A stretch of DNA of 9,295 nt from JAKZSU01 sp047517485 (GCA_047517485.1 JAKZSU010000112.1:1-9295); one strand, 5' to 3'. Shown: positions 1 through 6,335, numbered from the stretch's first letter. Notes: a model not told the origin generated them from the letters alone. Translations and numbers: made by a program.

Positions 1-133
1 TCAACCGCTGCCGCCGACTGGCCAAGGACTGGGAGAACCTCAACCGCAACGCGCTCGCCTTCATCAAGCTCGCGTCCATTCGACTCATGCTCCGAAAACT
101 CTGTAATCCTACATAAAGTCTCCGGACGGACTC
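1..133 (+). mobile_element. Right end of an IS5-family insertion sequence (partial)
   Basis: The first 133 bases look like the 3' end of an IS5-type element: the end of a transposase frame (stop at 114-116), then a short tail with a GC-rich terminal motif (TCCGGACGGACTC, 121-133). TAA at 134-136 fits the 3 bp TNA-type target duplication of some IS5 groups, but the left end is outside the window, so the exact boundary and duplication are inferred. Coding sequence resembling a histidine-kinase tail starts immediately after it, which supports the junction. Confidence 0.65.
3..116 (+). CDS. IS5-family transposase, C-terminal fragment
   Basis: The frame is open from the window edge to TAA at 114-116 and gives 37 residues. 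The fragment contains CRRLAKDWENLNR followed by ASIRLMLRKL, a helix typical of the extreme C terminus of IS5-family DDE transposases. The DDE catalytic residues lie upstream and cannot be seen. The enzyme would cut and join the IS ends. Family assignment is good from the tail; the subgroup is uncertain. Confidence 0.7.
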   Translation, partial: NRCRRLAKDWENLNRNALAFIKLASIRLMLRKLCNPT

Positions 134-136
134 TAA

Positions 137-315
137 GGGACCGGCTCGAGGACTACGATACCGCGGCCGAGAGCCTGCTCGACGAAATTATGGCGGATGT
201 GCGGGGCACCGAGATTGCGGCGCCGCTTGCCGCGTTGGGCAAGCACGTAGGCGCCTACGACTTCGAAGGCGCCGTCGCCGCGCTCGTCGAATTGCGTGAG
301 CGAATAGGGGTATAA
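137..315 (+). pseudogene. C-terminal remnant of a hybrid histidine kinase, truncated by the IS5-type end
   Basis: An open frame with no plausible start runs from the IS junction to TAA at 313-315, about 58 codons. It reads LEDYDTAAESLLDEI near the start, AYDFEGAVAAL near the end, and closes with LRERIGV. This pattern (L..yD..A..Ll.el ... yDFe.A...L) is the helical tail often found after the receiver domain of large PAS-containing hybrid sensor kinases; I know it by pattern, not by search. All catalytic parts are missing. It ends 16 bp before the receiver-cyclase gene, so the intact kinase was probably the first gene of that operon and the likely phosphodonor. A tail of another multidomain signalling protein is the alternative. 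Confidence 0.55.
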
Positions 316-331
316 GGTTTGGTGCGGGGGC

Positions 332-1408
332 ATGGGCGAGACTAAAAAAAAGACCATCTTGGCGGTCGATGACGCGGTGGAAAATCTCGATGCGGTGAAG
401 GGCATCCTTAGCCCCACCTATACCGTCAAGGCGGCGACGAACGCCAAGATGGCGCTTAAGATTGTCGCCAAGGAAAAGCCCGATTTAATTCTCCTCGACA
501 TCGTGATGCCCGAAATGGACGGCTACGAGGTTTGCCGGACGTTGAAGGCGGATCCCGATACGCGAGATATTCCGATCATCTTCTTGACCGGCCAGGACCA
601 AACCACCGAGGAGGCCAGGGGTTTCGCGCTGGGGGCGGCGGATTACATCCACAAACCGTTCAGCCCGCCGATATTGCGGGCGCGGGTGGCGACCCATTTG
701 GCGCTCCGACAACATATGCTAGCGCTGGAGAAGGCGCGGGCCAATCTATCGCGCTATTTTTCACCTAAACTCGTCGAAGAGCTGGCCACCCGGGATGAGC
801 CGCTCGGCGAAGTCCGCCGCCAGGACGTCGCGGTCTTGTTTGCCGATATCGTCGGCTTTACCCGGATCTCGGAAAGCCTGAGCCCGGAAGAAGTGATGGC
901 GTTGCTGCGCGGCTATCACGCGCGGATCGAGAACGCGGTATTCGAACATGATGGCATTATGGAAAAATTCATCGGCGATGCGGCCTTGGCGATCTTTGGC
1001 GCGCCGGATCGCGGCGACCATGATGCCACCAATGCCTTATCCTGCGCCCTTGCCATGCTCGATGGGCTCGACGACCTCAACGCCGATCGCGCGGCGCGGC
1101 GTCAGGAACCGATCCGCATGGGAATCGGTTTGCACTATGGTCCGGCGGTGATGGGCGATATAGGGACGGAGCGCAATATGGCATTCGCGGTGATCGGCGA
1201 TACCACCAACAGTGCGTCCCGTATCGAGGCGCTGAGCCGCGACTTGTCCTGCGATATCGTTGCCAGCGATGCGCTGGTCGAAGCGGTTCGTGGCGAGGCC
1301 AGCGAAGACGGCAACGCCTTGCTGAAGAGGTTCGCGCGCGGTGGGCGGCAGGAACTGCGAGGCCGTTCCGAGAGTGTCTTGGTCTGGACCTATTCGTCGG
1401 CCGGATAA
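332..1408 (+). CDS. Receiver domain - class III adenylate cyclase response regulator
   Basis: A 358-residue cytoplasmic response regulator that should make cAMP from ATP when its receiver is phosphorylated. Residues ~7-125 form a CheY-like receiver with acidic pair D13/D14, phospho-acceptor D56 (LLDIVMPEMDGY), T86 and K108. A linker with an RYFSPKLVEEL motif (141-151) leads into a class III cyclase domain (~165-320). Metal ligands are D172 (FADIVGFT) and D216 (EKFIGD); K212 is the adenine-selecting lysine; N293 and R297 are the transition-state residues. A286 sits where the second base-contacting residue is normally Asp or Thr, which is odd. There is no membrane segment. Its TAA shares a base with the next ATG (TAATG, 1406-1410), implying translational coupling. 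The start is preceded by a G-rich stretch (GCGGGGGC) very close to the ATG. The receiver is a close copy of that in the next gene. Confidence 0.9.
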   Translation: MGETKKKTILAVDDAVENLDAVKGILSPTYTVKAATNAKMALKIVAKEKPDLILLDIVMPEMDGYEVCRTLKADPDTRDIPIIFLTGQDQTTEEARGFALGAADYIHKPFSPPILRARVATHLALRQHMLALEKARANLSRYFSPKLVEELATRDEPLGEVRRQDVAVLFADIVGFTRISESLSPEEVMALLRGYHARIENAVFEHDGIMEKFIGDAALAIFGAPDRGDHDATNALSCALAMLDGLDDLNADRAARRQEPIRMGIGLHYGPAVMGDIGTERNMAFAVIGDTTNSASRIEALSRDLSCDIVASDALVEAVRGEASEDGNALLKRFARGGRQELRGRSESVLVWTYSSAG

Positions 1409-2571
1409 TGGACCTTCGCAGAAAAACCATCCTGGCCGTCGACGACGCGGCGGAAAATCTGGATGTCGTTAAGAGCGTCCTAAGCCCGTTCTATACTGTC
1501 AAGGCGGCGGTCAACGGCAAGATGGCCCTCGGAATTGCCGACAAACAGCAACCCGACTTGATTCTGCTCGATATCATGATGCCGGAGATGGACGGCTATG
1601 AGGCCTGCCGGCTGCTCAAGCAGAATCCATCGACCCGCGACATCCCGGTCATTTTCCTGACCGCCAAGGACCAGTCCATGGATGAGGCCAAGGGGTTCGC
1701 GTTGGGCGCGGCCGACTACATCCACAAACCGTTCAGCCCGCCCATTCTGCTTGCCAGGGTGGCGACACATCTGACCTTGCGACAGAACATGGAGGAGCTG
1801 GAGCAAGCCTATGCGATCATCGAGGGTCAAAAGAATCGCATGGAAGAAGAACTGAACATCGGCCACGAGATTCAGATGAGCATGATTCCGTCCGAGATGC
1901 CCGACAGGCGCGAATTTTCGTTGCACGCGGTGCTCGAGCCGGCGCGTGAAGTAGGCGGCGATTTTTATGATTTCTTTTTTATCGACGACCGACATTACTG
2001 TGTTTGCGTCGGCGACGTATCCGACAAGGGCATTCCGGGGGCGTTGTTCATGGCGGTCGCGCGCACCGTCATTCGCTCCAAGGCCTCGAGCGAGCTTTCG
2101 CCGTCGAAAATATTCAACTATGCGAACAATGAGCTTTGCCGGGATAACGAGCAGAATATGTTCGTCACGTTATTTGTGGCGATCATCGATATCGACACCG
2201 GAGAATTCGTGTATTGCAATGGCGGCCATCCGCACCCGATCATCCGTCGAAGCAATGGCGATCTGGATGATCTCAGTGACCGACACGGGCCCTTCCTCGG
2301 TGCCGCGGAAGACTTTCATTATGAGGAATCGCGAGGCCGCCTGGGCGACGGCGACACGCTTGTCATCTATACCGACGGCGTAACCGAAGCGATGAACGCC
2401 GCACGCCAATTGCTCGGGCCGACACGATTGTTGAAGGTGCTGGAATCGAGTACCGCGCGCGGCGGGAAGACGCTCACCGGAGAAATCTTGTCCGCCGTGC
2501 GTCGTTTCGAGGACGGTGCCGAGCAGACCGACGACACCACGGTTCTTGTCTTCCGATTTGGCCGGCAATGA
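1408..2571 (+). CDS. Receiver domain - PP2C/SpoIIE-family serine phosphatase (RsbU-like)
   Basis: A 387-residue response regulator with phosphatase output. The receiver (~6-125) has D12/D13, D55, T85 and K107. A helical, probably coiled-coil linker (~125-160) ends in the IQMSMIPSEMP motif typical just before RsbU/SpoIIE PP2C domains. The PPM phosphatase domain (~168-385) shows GGDFYD (D185), VGDVSDKGIPGA (D203), GGHPHP, YTDGVTEA (D323) and DDTT (375-378), so the metal-binding aspartates appear complete. The expected substrate is a phosphoserine STAS protein; the one at 3028-3366 is the obvious candidate (inference). Phosphorylation of D55 would be expected to gate activity. The gene overlaps its neighbours on both sides, by one base upstream and by ATGA (2568-2571) downstream, so it is the middle gene of a tight operon. 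Confidence 0.92.
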   Translation: MDLRRKTILAVDDAAENLDVVKSVLSPFYTVKAAVNGKMALGIADKQQPDLILLDIMMPEMDGYEACRLLKQNPSTRDIPVIFLTAKDQSMDEAKGFALGAADYIHKPFSPPILLARVATHLTLRQNMEELEQAYAIIEGQKNRMEEELNIGHEIQMSMIPSEMPDRREFSLHAVLEPAREVGGDFYDFFFIDDRHYCVCVGDVSDKGIPGALFMAVARTVIRSKASSELSPSKIFNYANNELCRDNEQNMFVTLFVAIIDIDTGEFVYCNGGHPHPIIRRSNGDLDDLSDRHGPFLGAAEDFHYEESRGRLGDGDTLVIYTDGVTEAMNAARQLLGPTRLLKVLESSTARGGKTLTGEILSAVRRFEDGAEQTDDTTVLVFRFGRQ

Positions 2572-3011
2572 CCGGGATGACCGAGGAAAAAGCGGTCACC
2601 TTGGCCGTCGATGTCGCGGCGGTCGGGCGGGCGATTTCGTTCGCCAAACAGTCTGCCGCCGCCAACGCCGTAAAGACGTCGATCGAGCATAAAATCATCG
2701 TCGTTTTGGACGACGTTCTGACCAATATCGTGTCGTACGGGTTTGACGATCCGACAGGCCATGAAATCAACATTGAATTTGATCTGAAGCGGCGGCGGCT
2801 GGCGGTCATCGTCACCGACGACGGTCGCGCCTTCGACCCGCTTTCGCAGCCCGCGCCGGATATGACGGGTGGTGTGGAAAATGTGGCAATCGGTGGCCTC
2901 GGCCTCGAGCTGATCCGTCACCTTGCCGACGACGTGAGCTATCGCCGCGGCGCCGACCGGAACGTTCTCACGTTTACCTTCAGTTTGGATTCAGCAGACC
3001 TATCGGAGTGA
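2568..3011 (+). CDS. RsbW-like anti-sigma-factor/serine kinase (HATPase_c_2)
   Basis: A 147-residue GHKL ATPase of the RsbW/SpoIIAB type, expected to phosphorylate a STAS antagonist on Ser and to hold a partner protein when the STAS protein is phosphorylated. The N box is LDDVLTNIVSYG (D49...N53), the G1 box VTDDGRAFDP (D85, G86), and a short G2 box GGLGLEL is at 109-115. The position of the catalytic N-box Glu carries Asp (D49). ATG at 2568 overlaps the phosphatase stop; a second ATG three codons on is possible, but the overlap favours the first. The product is soluble. The C-terminal domain of the glutaminase fusion (to 6263) has the same blocks, including DDGRAFDPL and SYRR, so the two are paralogues. 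The protein it would sequester is not in this window. Confidence 0.88.
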   Translation: MTGMTEEKAVTLAVDVAAVGRAISFAKQSAAANAVKTSIEHKIIVVLDDVLTNIVSYGFDDPTGHEINIEFDLKRRRLAVIVTDDGRAFDPLSQPAPDMTGGVENVAIGGLGLELIRHLADDVSYRRGADRNVLTFTFSLDSADLSE

Positions 3012-3027
3012 CCCGGCAAGACGTGCT

Positions 3028-3366
3028 CTAGGACGCGAGCTTGGAAACGGCATCGCTTTCCGTATCGTACATATCGACCAAACTATTGAACCCGGACGAT
3101 TCCAAAACCTCTTTAACCACGCCATTGGCATTGCAATTTATCATCTCCCCGCTCGAAGATTTAAGCAGTTTCGCGGCGGTCAGGATGACCCGCAATCCAG
3201 CGCTGCTGAGATAATCCAACTTATCCAAATTCAAGACGACCTTGGCGACGCCGCTTTTGGCAATCCGAACCATTTCGTCATAGGCGTCGCCAGAGGTCTG
3301 GGAAATCAACTCACCGCTCATGTCGATAACGGTGACATCTTGAATTTCGCGCGTACCAATTTCCAT
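3028..3366 (-). CDS. STAS-domain anti-sigma-factor antagonist (RsbV/SpoIIAA-like)
   Basis: A 112-residue single STAS domain read from 3366 down to TAG at 3028. It starts MEIGTREIQDVTVIDMSGEL, a usual STAS first strand, and carries LDYLSSAGLRVIL, where S54 or S55 is the expected phosphorylation site in the conserved D..(S/D)S.GL context. An upstream ATG at 3429 would add 21 residues with no STAS similarity; ATG 3366 is preferred because the domain begins there and AGGGGC lies just upstream on this strand. In a partner switch it is phosphorylated by an RsbW-like kinase and dephosphorylated by an RsbU-like phosphatase, and both types are encoded next door. It converges on the kinase gene with a 16 bp gap, so it has its own promoter and can be made at a different level. 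Confidence 0.88.
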   Translation of the reverse strand: MEIGTREIQDVTVIDMSGELISQTSGDAYDEMVRIAKSGVAKVVLNLDKLDYLSSAGLRVILTAAKLLKSSSGEMINCNANGVVKEVLESSGFNSLVDMYDTESDAVSKLAS

Positions 3367-3614
3367 GCTTTGCCCCTGGGCCGTTCCGTCGCGATCGTTC
3401 TCCCCAACCGAATACCGCGGGGACCACACGGTGGTAAGCTTAACTCAGTCTGAGCCGATTCGCTCAGAAATTGTGAAGATTAAGCCCATGCAACGACCGT
3501 CAGGGAACGGATCACCGCGGAAAAATCGCAATATTCTTGTCGCGACCATGGCTCAAGCCGCATTTTCGGAAGATTGCGCTGGAGAATCCGATTGGCTACC
3601 TTGATGCCGAGTAA
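3367..3614. other. Non-coding stretch between STAS gene and MITE-like element
   Basis: About 250 bp with no gene I can support. It must hold the leftward promoter for the STAS gene. A rightward open frame here (3365-3604) lacks a ribosome site and recognisable protein features. Apart from the dyads at 3444-3468 I see nothing clear, and I found no GGAAC...CGTT general-stress (EcfG-type) promoter. Confidence 0.5.
3444..3468. promoter_or_regulatory. Overlapping inverted repeats upstream of the STAS gene
   Basis: Two mutually exclusive dyads share bases: CTCAG-T-CTGAG (3444-3454) and TCTGAGC-CGATTC-GCTCAGA (3449-3468, 7 bp arms). They lie about 80-100 bp upstream of the STAS start, where an operator or promoter would be expected. 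There is no T-run, so a terminator is less likely. I see no convincing -35/-10 pair here. The symmetry is seen; the function is inferred. Confidence 0.3.
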
Positions 3615-3887
3615 TACCAAGGGTGGCTAATAATGATTCGTTTGATGGCCCGAGGCGGCTTTCCGGGCAGGCGCGACGCGCCGCGCGATGGGTGTCCATC
3701 GGGCAAGCGGCGCAACGCATCCGGAAAGCCGCCTCGGGCCACCGCAGGCCGGTCTGCCCAGGGAGCAAGAGTCGCCGCTGGATGCGTCGCGGGCCGCTTG
3801 ACGTGGGGTCGCACGACGGCGCGCCCCGCTCCTATCCAGCGACGAAAATCGATCGGTCAAACGGGTCATTATTAACCACCCTTGGTA
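3615..3887. mobile_element. MITE-like element, 273 bp, with 31 bp terminal inverted repeats
   Basis: The left end (3615-3645) begins TACCAAGGGTGG and the right end (3857-3887), reverse complemented, begins identically. The two 31 bp arms match at 28 positions, differing at one base in the middle and two near the inner side. TAA flanks both ends (3612-3614 and 3888-3890), consistent with a 3 bp target duplication. The interior has no gene but is full of inverted repeats. Small size, long terminal repeats, no transposase and target duplication define a MITE; the transposase family mobilising it is unknown. It ends 30 bp before the glutaminase-fusion ATG. Confidence 0.75.
3647..3740. repeat. Perfect 20 bp inverted repeat inside the MITE-like element
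   Basis: GGCCCGAGGCGGCTTTCCGG (3647-3666) is exactly the reverse complement of 3721-3740, with 54 bp between. The loop holds a small dyad GATGG-GTGT-CCATC and further GC-rich complementarity, so a transcript could fold into a long branched stem. A shorter pair, CGCTGGAT (3776-3783) and ATCCAGCG (3834-3841), lies in the other half. The element thus has two internal stem domains between the terminal repeats. Confidence 0.8.
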
Positions 3888-3891
3888 TAAC
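3886..3891 (+). promoter_or_regulatory. Possible -10 box at the MITE right edge
   Basis: TATAAC spans the last two bases of the MITE-like terminal repeat and the TAA duplication, 26 bp before the fusion-gene ATG. It matches a bacterial -10 hexamer, but no good -35 is seen at the right spacing. If real, insertion of the element created or remodelled the promoter. Weak evidence. Confidence 0.2.
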
Positions 3892-3917
3892 GCCCGCCAG
3901 ATTGGAAAAATCGGTCT

Positions 3918-6263
3918 ATGCAACCTTACCACTCAACCTTGGCCCGGGATAAGTTGGCCGCCAATTATCCGCGAGAATTTCGGCTTTTTTGGGCGATCGA
4001 CGATGACGGCGATGGCCGGGTGCGAAAGGCGGACGTCGCCCGTGTCCTGGAAAGCAATGGCCTGACTCGGAAAGATAGGCGGCTAGGGGAAATGTTCACC
4101 AAGCTCGACGAATGTGACGTCGAGGCGTTGGATTTCCCCGCCTTCCTCACTATCGTTCAGTCCGCTGGCACCTTGTTCGAACGAACCCAACAGGGTGACT
4201 TGGTTTTACCCGATTTCGAACAATTCTCCGATCAGTTGGCGGGGCTTTTTGGCGACGTCGCGCAAAACCAGGACGGCACCCAGGCGACCTACATTCCGCC
4301 GCTCGCCGAGGTCGATCCCGAGCAGTTCGCGATGGCGGTCATGACCACCGACGGCCAACTTCTGGAGCTTGGCAAGACCGAGACCGATTTCTCGGTACAA
4401 TCCGCCTGCAAGCCATTCAATTACTGTTTCGCCCTCGACGAACATGGCGAGGATAAAGTCCACCGGCACATCGGCATGGAGCCGTCCGGTCAACCCTTCA
4501 ATGCGCGGGTGCTGATGTCGGATGGCACGCTGCGGCCCCACAACCCGATGGTCAACGCCGGCGCGATCATGACCGCGGCGTTGACCAAGACCGACGATCC
4601 GCTGCATCGCCGTCAAGAGCATGTGCGTAACGTGTGGGCCAAAATGACCGGCGGCGCGGTGCCGCGACTCAACGCCTGGATGGCGCAGGAGGAAAGCCGC
4701 ACCGGCGATAACAATCGCGCGTTGGGATACATTATGAAGGATGCCGGTGTCCTGCCCAATGGCGCGGACACCGTCGATCATGAATTGCGCGACGCCCTGG
4801 AACTCTATTTCAGCATGTGCTCGCTCGAGATCACCGCGCGGGAATTGGCCACCGCCGCCGCCACCCTCGCCAACAACGGCATATGTCCGGCCAGCCAGGA
4901 ACGCGTGTTCAGCGAGGATACCGTCCGCAACTGCCTGACGATAATGCAGATGTGCGGCATGTACGACGGCAGCGGTGAATTTTCCATGAGCATTGGCGTG
5001 CCGGCCAAGAGTGGCGTCGGCGGGGCGGTTTTGTTGGTGGTGCCCCGACTTATGGGGGTTTGCATTTGGTCGCCGCGGCTCGACGCGATCGGCAACAGCG
5101 TGCGCGGGGTCGATATGGCCAAACGCCTGGCGCAAACCTATCAATTGCATATCTATGACCGCGTCGCCGCGAAAGGCGACCGCGTCGATCTGCGGATCCC
5201 GATCGCCCGTTGGCGCGCGCTGATAACCTCGCAAACCCTATGGGCGGCGAGTTCAGGCGATGTCCGTACCCTGCGCCGCCTGTTCGACGACCAAGCCAAT
5301 CTGGCGAGCGGCGACTACGATCTGCGAACGCCGATGCACCTATCCGCCGCCGAAGGCCACCTCGAGGTGGTGCGCTTCCTGCTCGAACATGATGTCGATC
5401 CCAATACCCCGGACCGATGGGGCGGCACGCCGCTCGATGACGCCCAACTGGGCGAACATGCCGACGTGATCGACCTACTGAAACAGCACGATGCGAAACC
5501 CGGCAACGCGCAGCACCTTACCACCGCGTCCGAAGCCACCGAGCCGTCCGAGCTGTACGGCGATACCGACGCGGTGGTCGAATTACTATGGGCGGCTTCG
5601 GAGAATGAGGTCGAGGGGCTGCGGCGGTGCGTGGCCAATGGCATACCGCTGAGCGCGGCCGATTACGACGGCCGCACCGCGTTGCACCTCGCCGCCGCCG
5701 AAGGGCAAATCGAGGCCGTGCAATACCTGCTGGCGCACCATCACCCCATCCACGTCCGTGACCGGTGGCAATCCACCCCGCTCGACGAGGCGCGAAGGGA
5801 AGGCCGGGACGACGCGGTCGCGCTGTTGGATTTGGCGCGGGAAGAATTTCACGCGACGAAATTGGCGGTGAAGTCGGCGGAAATCGCCCGCGCCGCCGAT
5901 TTCGTCAATCGCTTCACCGCCGCGTATGGCATAAGCCCCTTGGTCGGCCACAGAGTAAATGTCGTCCTCGATGACGTCTTGTCGAACATTGTCGCCTACG
6001 GCCATGATGACCCGGAGAGCGGTCACATTACCCTCGCATTTGCCCTGGCCTCCGATCGCTTGGATGTCGTGGTGACCGACGACGGCCGTGCGTTCGATCC
6101 GCTCGCGCACGAAGCCCCGGACCCGACGGGTGATTTGGAGACCATGGATATCAGTGGCATGGGAATCGAGTTGCTCCGCCAACTCACCGACGACGCGAGT
6201 TATCGTCGCGATGGCGAGCAGAATATTTTGACCTTATCGTTTGGCTTGGCTGGCGGAAAGTGA
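3918..6263 (+). CDS. EF-hand - glutaminase - ankyrin x2 - RsbW-like HATPase fusion protein
   Basis: A 781-residue soluble multidomain protein. Residues ~20-80 are an EF-hand region with a full loop at 28-39 (D28, D30, D32, D39; G33, V35). Residues ~110-415 are a serine-dependent glutaminase (glutamine to glutamate plus ammonia) with SACK (S162/K165), PHNPMVNAGAI (N213), E259 and N266, Y297, MYDGSGEF (Y349), AKSGVGG (V367) and CIWSPRLDAIGNS. The order EF-hand, glutaminase, ankyrin is that of animal kidney-type GLS. The GLS-like ankyrin module (~436-524, AAEGHLEVVRFLLE, DRWGGTPLD) is followed by a second copy (~552-638, AAAEGQIEAVQYLL, DRWQSTPLD). Residues ~643-777 are a GHKL kinase-like domain: LDDVLSNIVAYG (D686, N690), VTDDGRAFDP, SGMGIEL. 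It closely resembles the product of 2568-3011. Only a weak purine-rich ribosome site precedes the ATG, and the start is chosen because EF-hand homology begins soon after. I infer that glutaminase state and partner switching are coupled. Confidence 0.9.
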   Translation: MQPYHSTLARDKLAANYPREFRLFWAIDDDGDGRVRKADVARVLESNGLTRKDRRLGEMFTKLDECDVEALDFPAFLTIVQSAGTLFERTQQGDLVLPDFEQFSDQLAGLFGDVAQNQDGTQATYIPPLAEVDPEQFAMAVMTTDGQLLELGKTETDFSVQSACKPFNYCFALDEHGEDKVHRHIGMEPSGQPFNARVLMSDGTLRPHNPMVNAGAIMTAALTKTDDPLHRRQEHVRNVWAKMTGGAVPRLNAWMAQEESRTGDNNRALGYIMKDAGVLPNGADTVDHELRDALELYFSMCSLEITARELATAAATLANNGICPASQERVFSEDTVRNCLTIMQMCGMYDGSGEFSMSIGVPAKSGVGGAVLLVVPRLMGVCIWSPRLDAIGNSVRGVDMAKRLAQTYQLHIYDRVAAKGDRVDLRIPIARWRALITSQTLWAASSGDVRTLRRLFDDQANLASGDYDLRTPMHLSAAEGHLEVVRFLLEHDVDPNTPDRWGGTPLDDAQLGEHADVIDLLKQHDAKPGNAQHLTTASEATEPSELYGDTDAVVELLWAASENEVEGLRRCVANGIPLSAADYDGRTALHLAAAEGQIEAVQYLLAHHHPIHVRDRWQSTPLDEARREGRDDAVALLDLAREEFHATKLAVKSAEIARAADFVNRFTAAYGISPLVGHRVNVVLDDVLSNIVAYGHDDPESGHITLAFALASDRLDVVVTDDGRAFDPLAHEAPDPTGDLETMDISGMGIELLRQLTDDASYRRDGEQNILTLSFGLAGGK

Positions 6264-6264
6264 T

Positions 6265-6297
6265 CCGGGTTTGGTGCGATAACCGCGCATGACCCGG
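6265..6297 (+). terminator. Hairpin after the glutaminase fusion gene
   Basis: Directly after the TGA, CCGGGT (6265-6270) pairs with ACCCGG (6292-6297), and an inner TGCG (6275-6278) pairs with CGCA (6286-6289), giving an interrupted ~10 bp stem. No T-run follows, so intrinsic termination is doubtful. It could be a 3'-end stabiliser or a chance structure in GC-rich DNA. Confidence 0.3.
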
Positions 6298-6328
6298 CGC
6301 CATGGTTGAGCGGGCGCCAACACAATGC

Positions 6329-6335
6329 AGGGGAG
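6329..6335 (+). promoter_or_regulatory. Ribosome binding site that fixes the CoA-transferase start
   Basis: AGGGGAG lies 10 nt before the ATG at 6346. The in-frame ATG at 6325 sits before this site and has no purine-rich sequence of its own, so 6346 is the better start. Confidence 0.65.

Noticed and set aside
3367..3429. N-terminal extension of the STAS protein to an ATG at 3429
   Set aside because: The extra 21 residues do not resemble a STAS domain, and the ATG at 3366 has a purine-rich site before it and starts exactly at the domain.
3596..3952. Several overlapping open frames on both strands across the MITE-like element
   Set aside because: They are read through inverted repeats and give Arg/Pro/Gly-rich mirror-image peptides with no ribosome sites; repeat symmetry explains them.
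4206..5234. Leftward open frame (342 codons) antisense to the glutaminase
   Set aside because: The plus strand has unmistakable glutaminase motifs throughout; the antisense product has no domain and begins and ends arbitrarily.
316..6279. Shared GGTTTGGTGCG at 316-326 and after the glutaminase gene near 6269-6279
   Set aside because: Two 11 bp matches with different surroundings in a 9 kb window, one inside a weak hairpin and the other not; probably chance.
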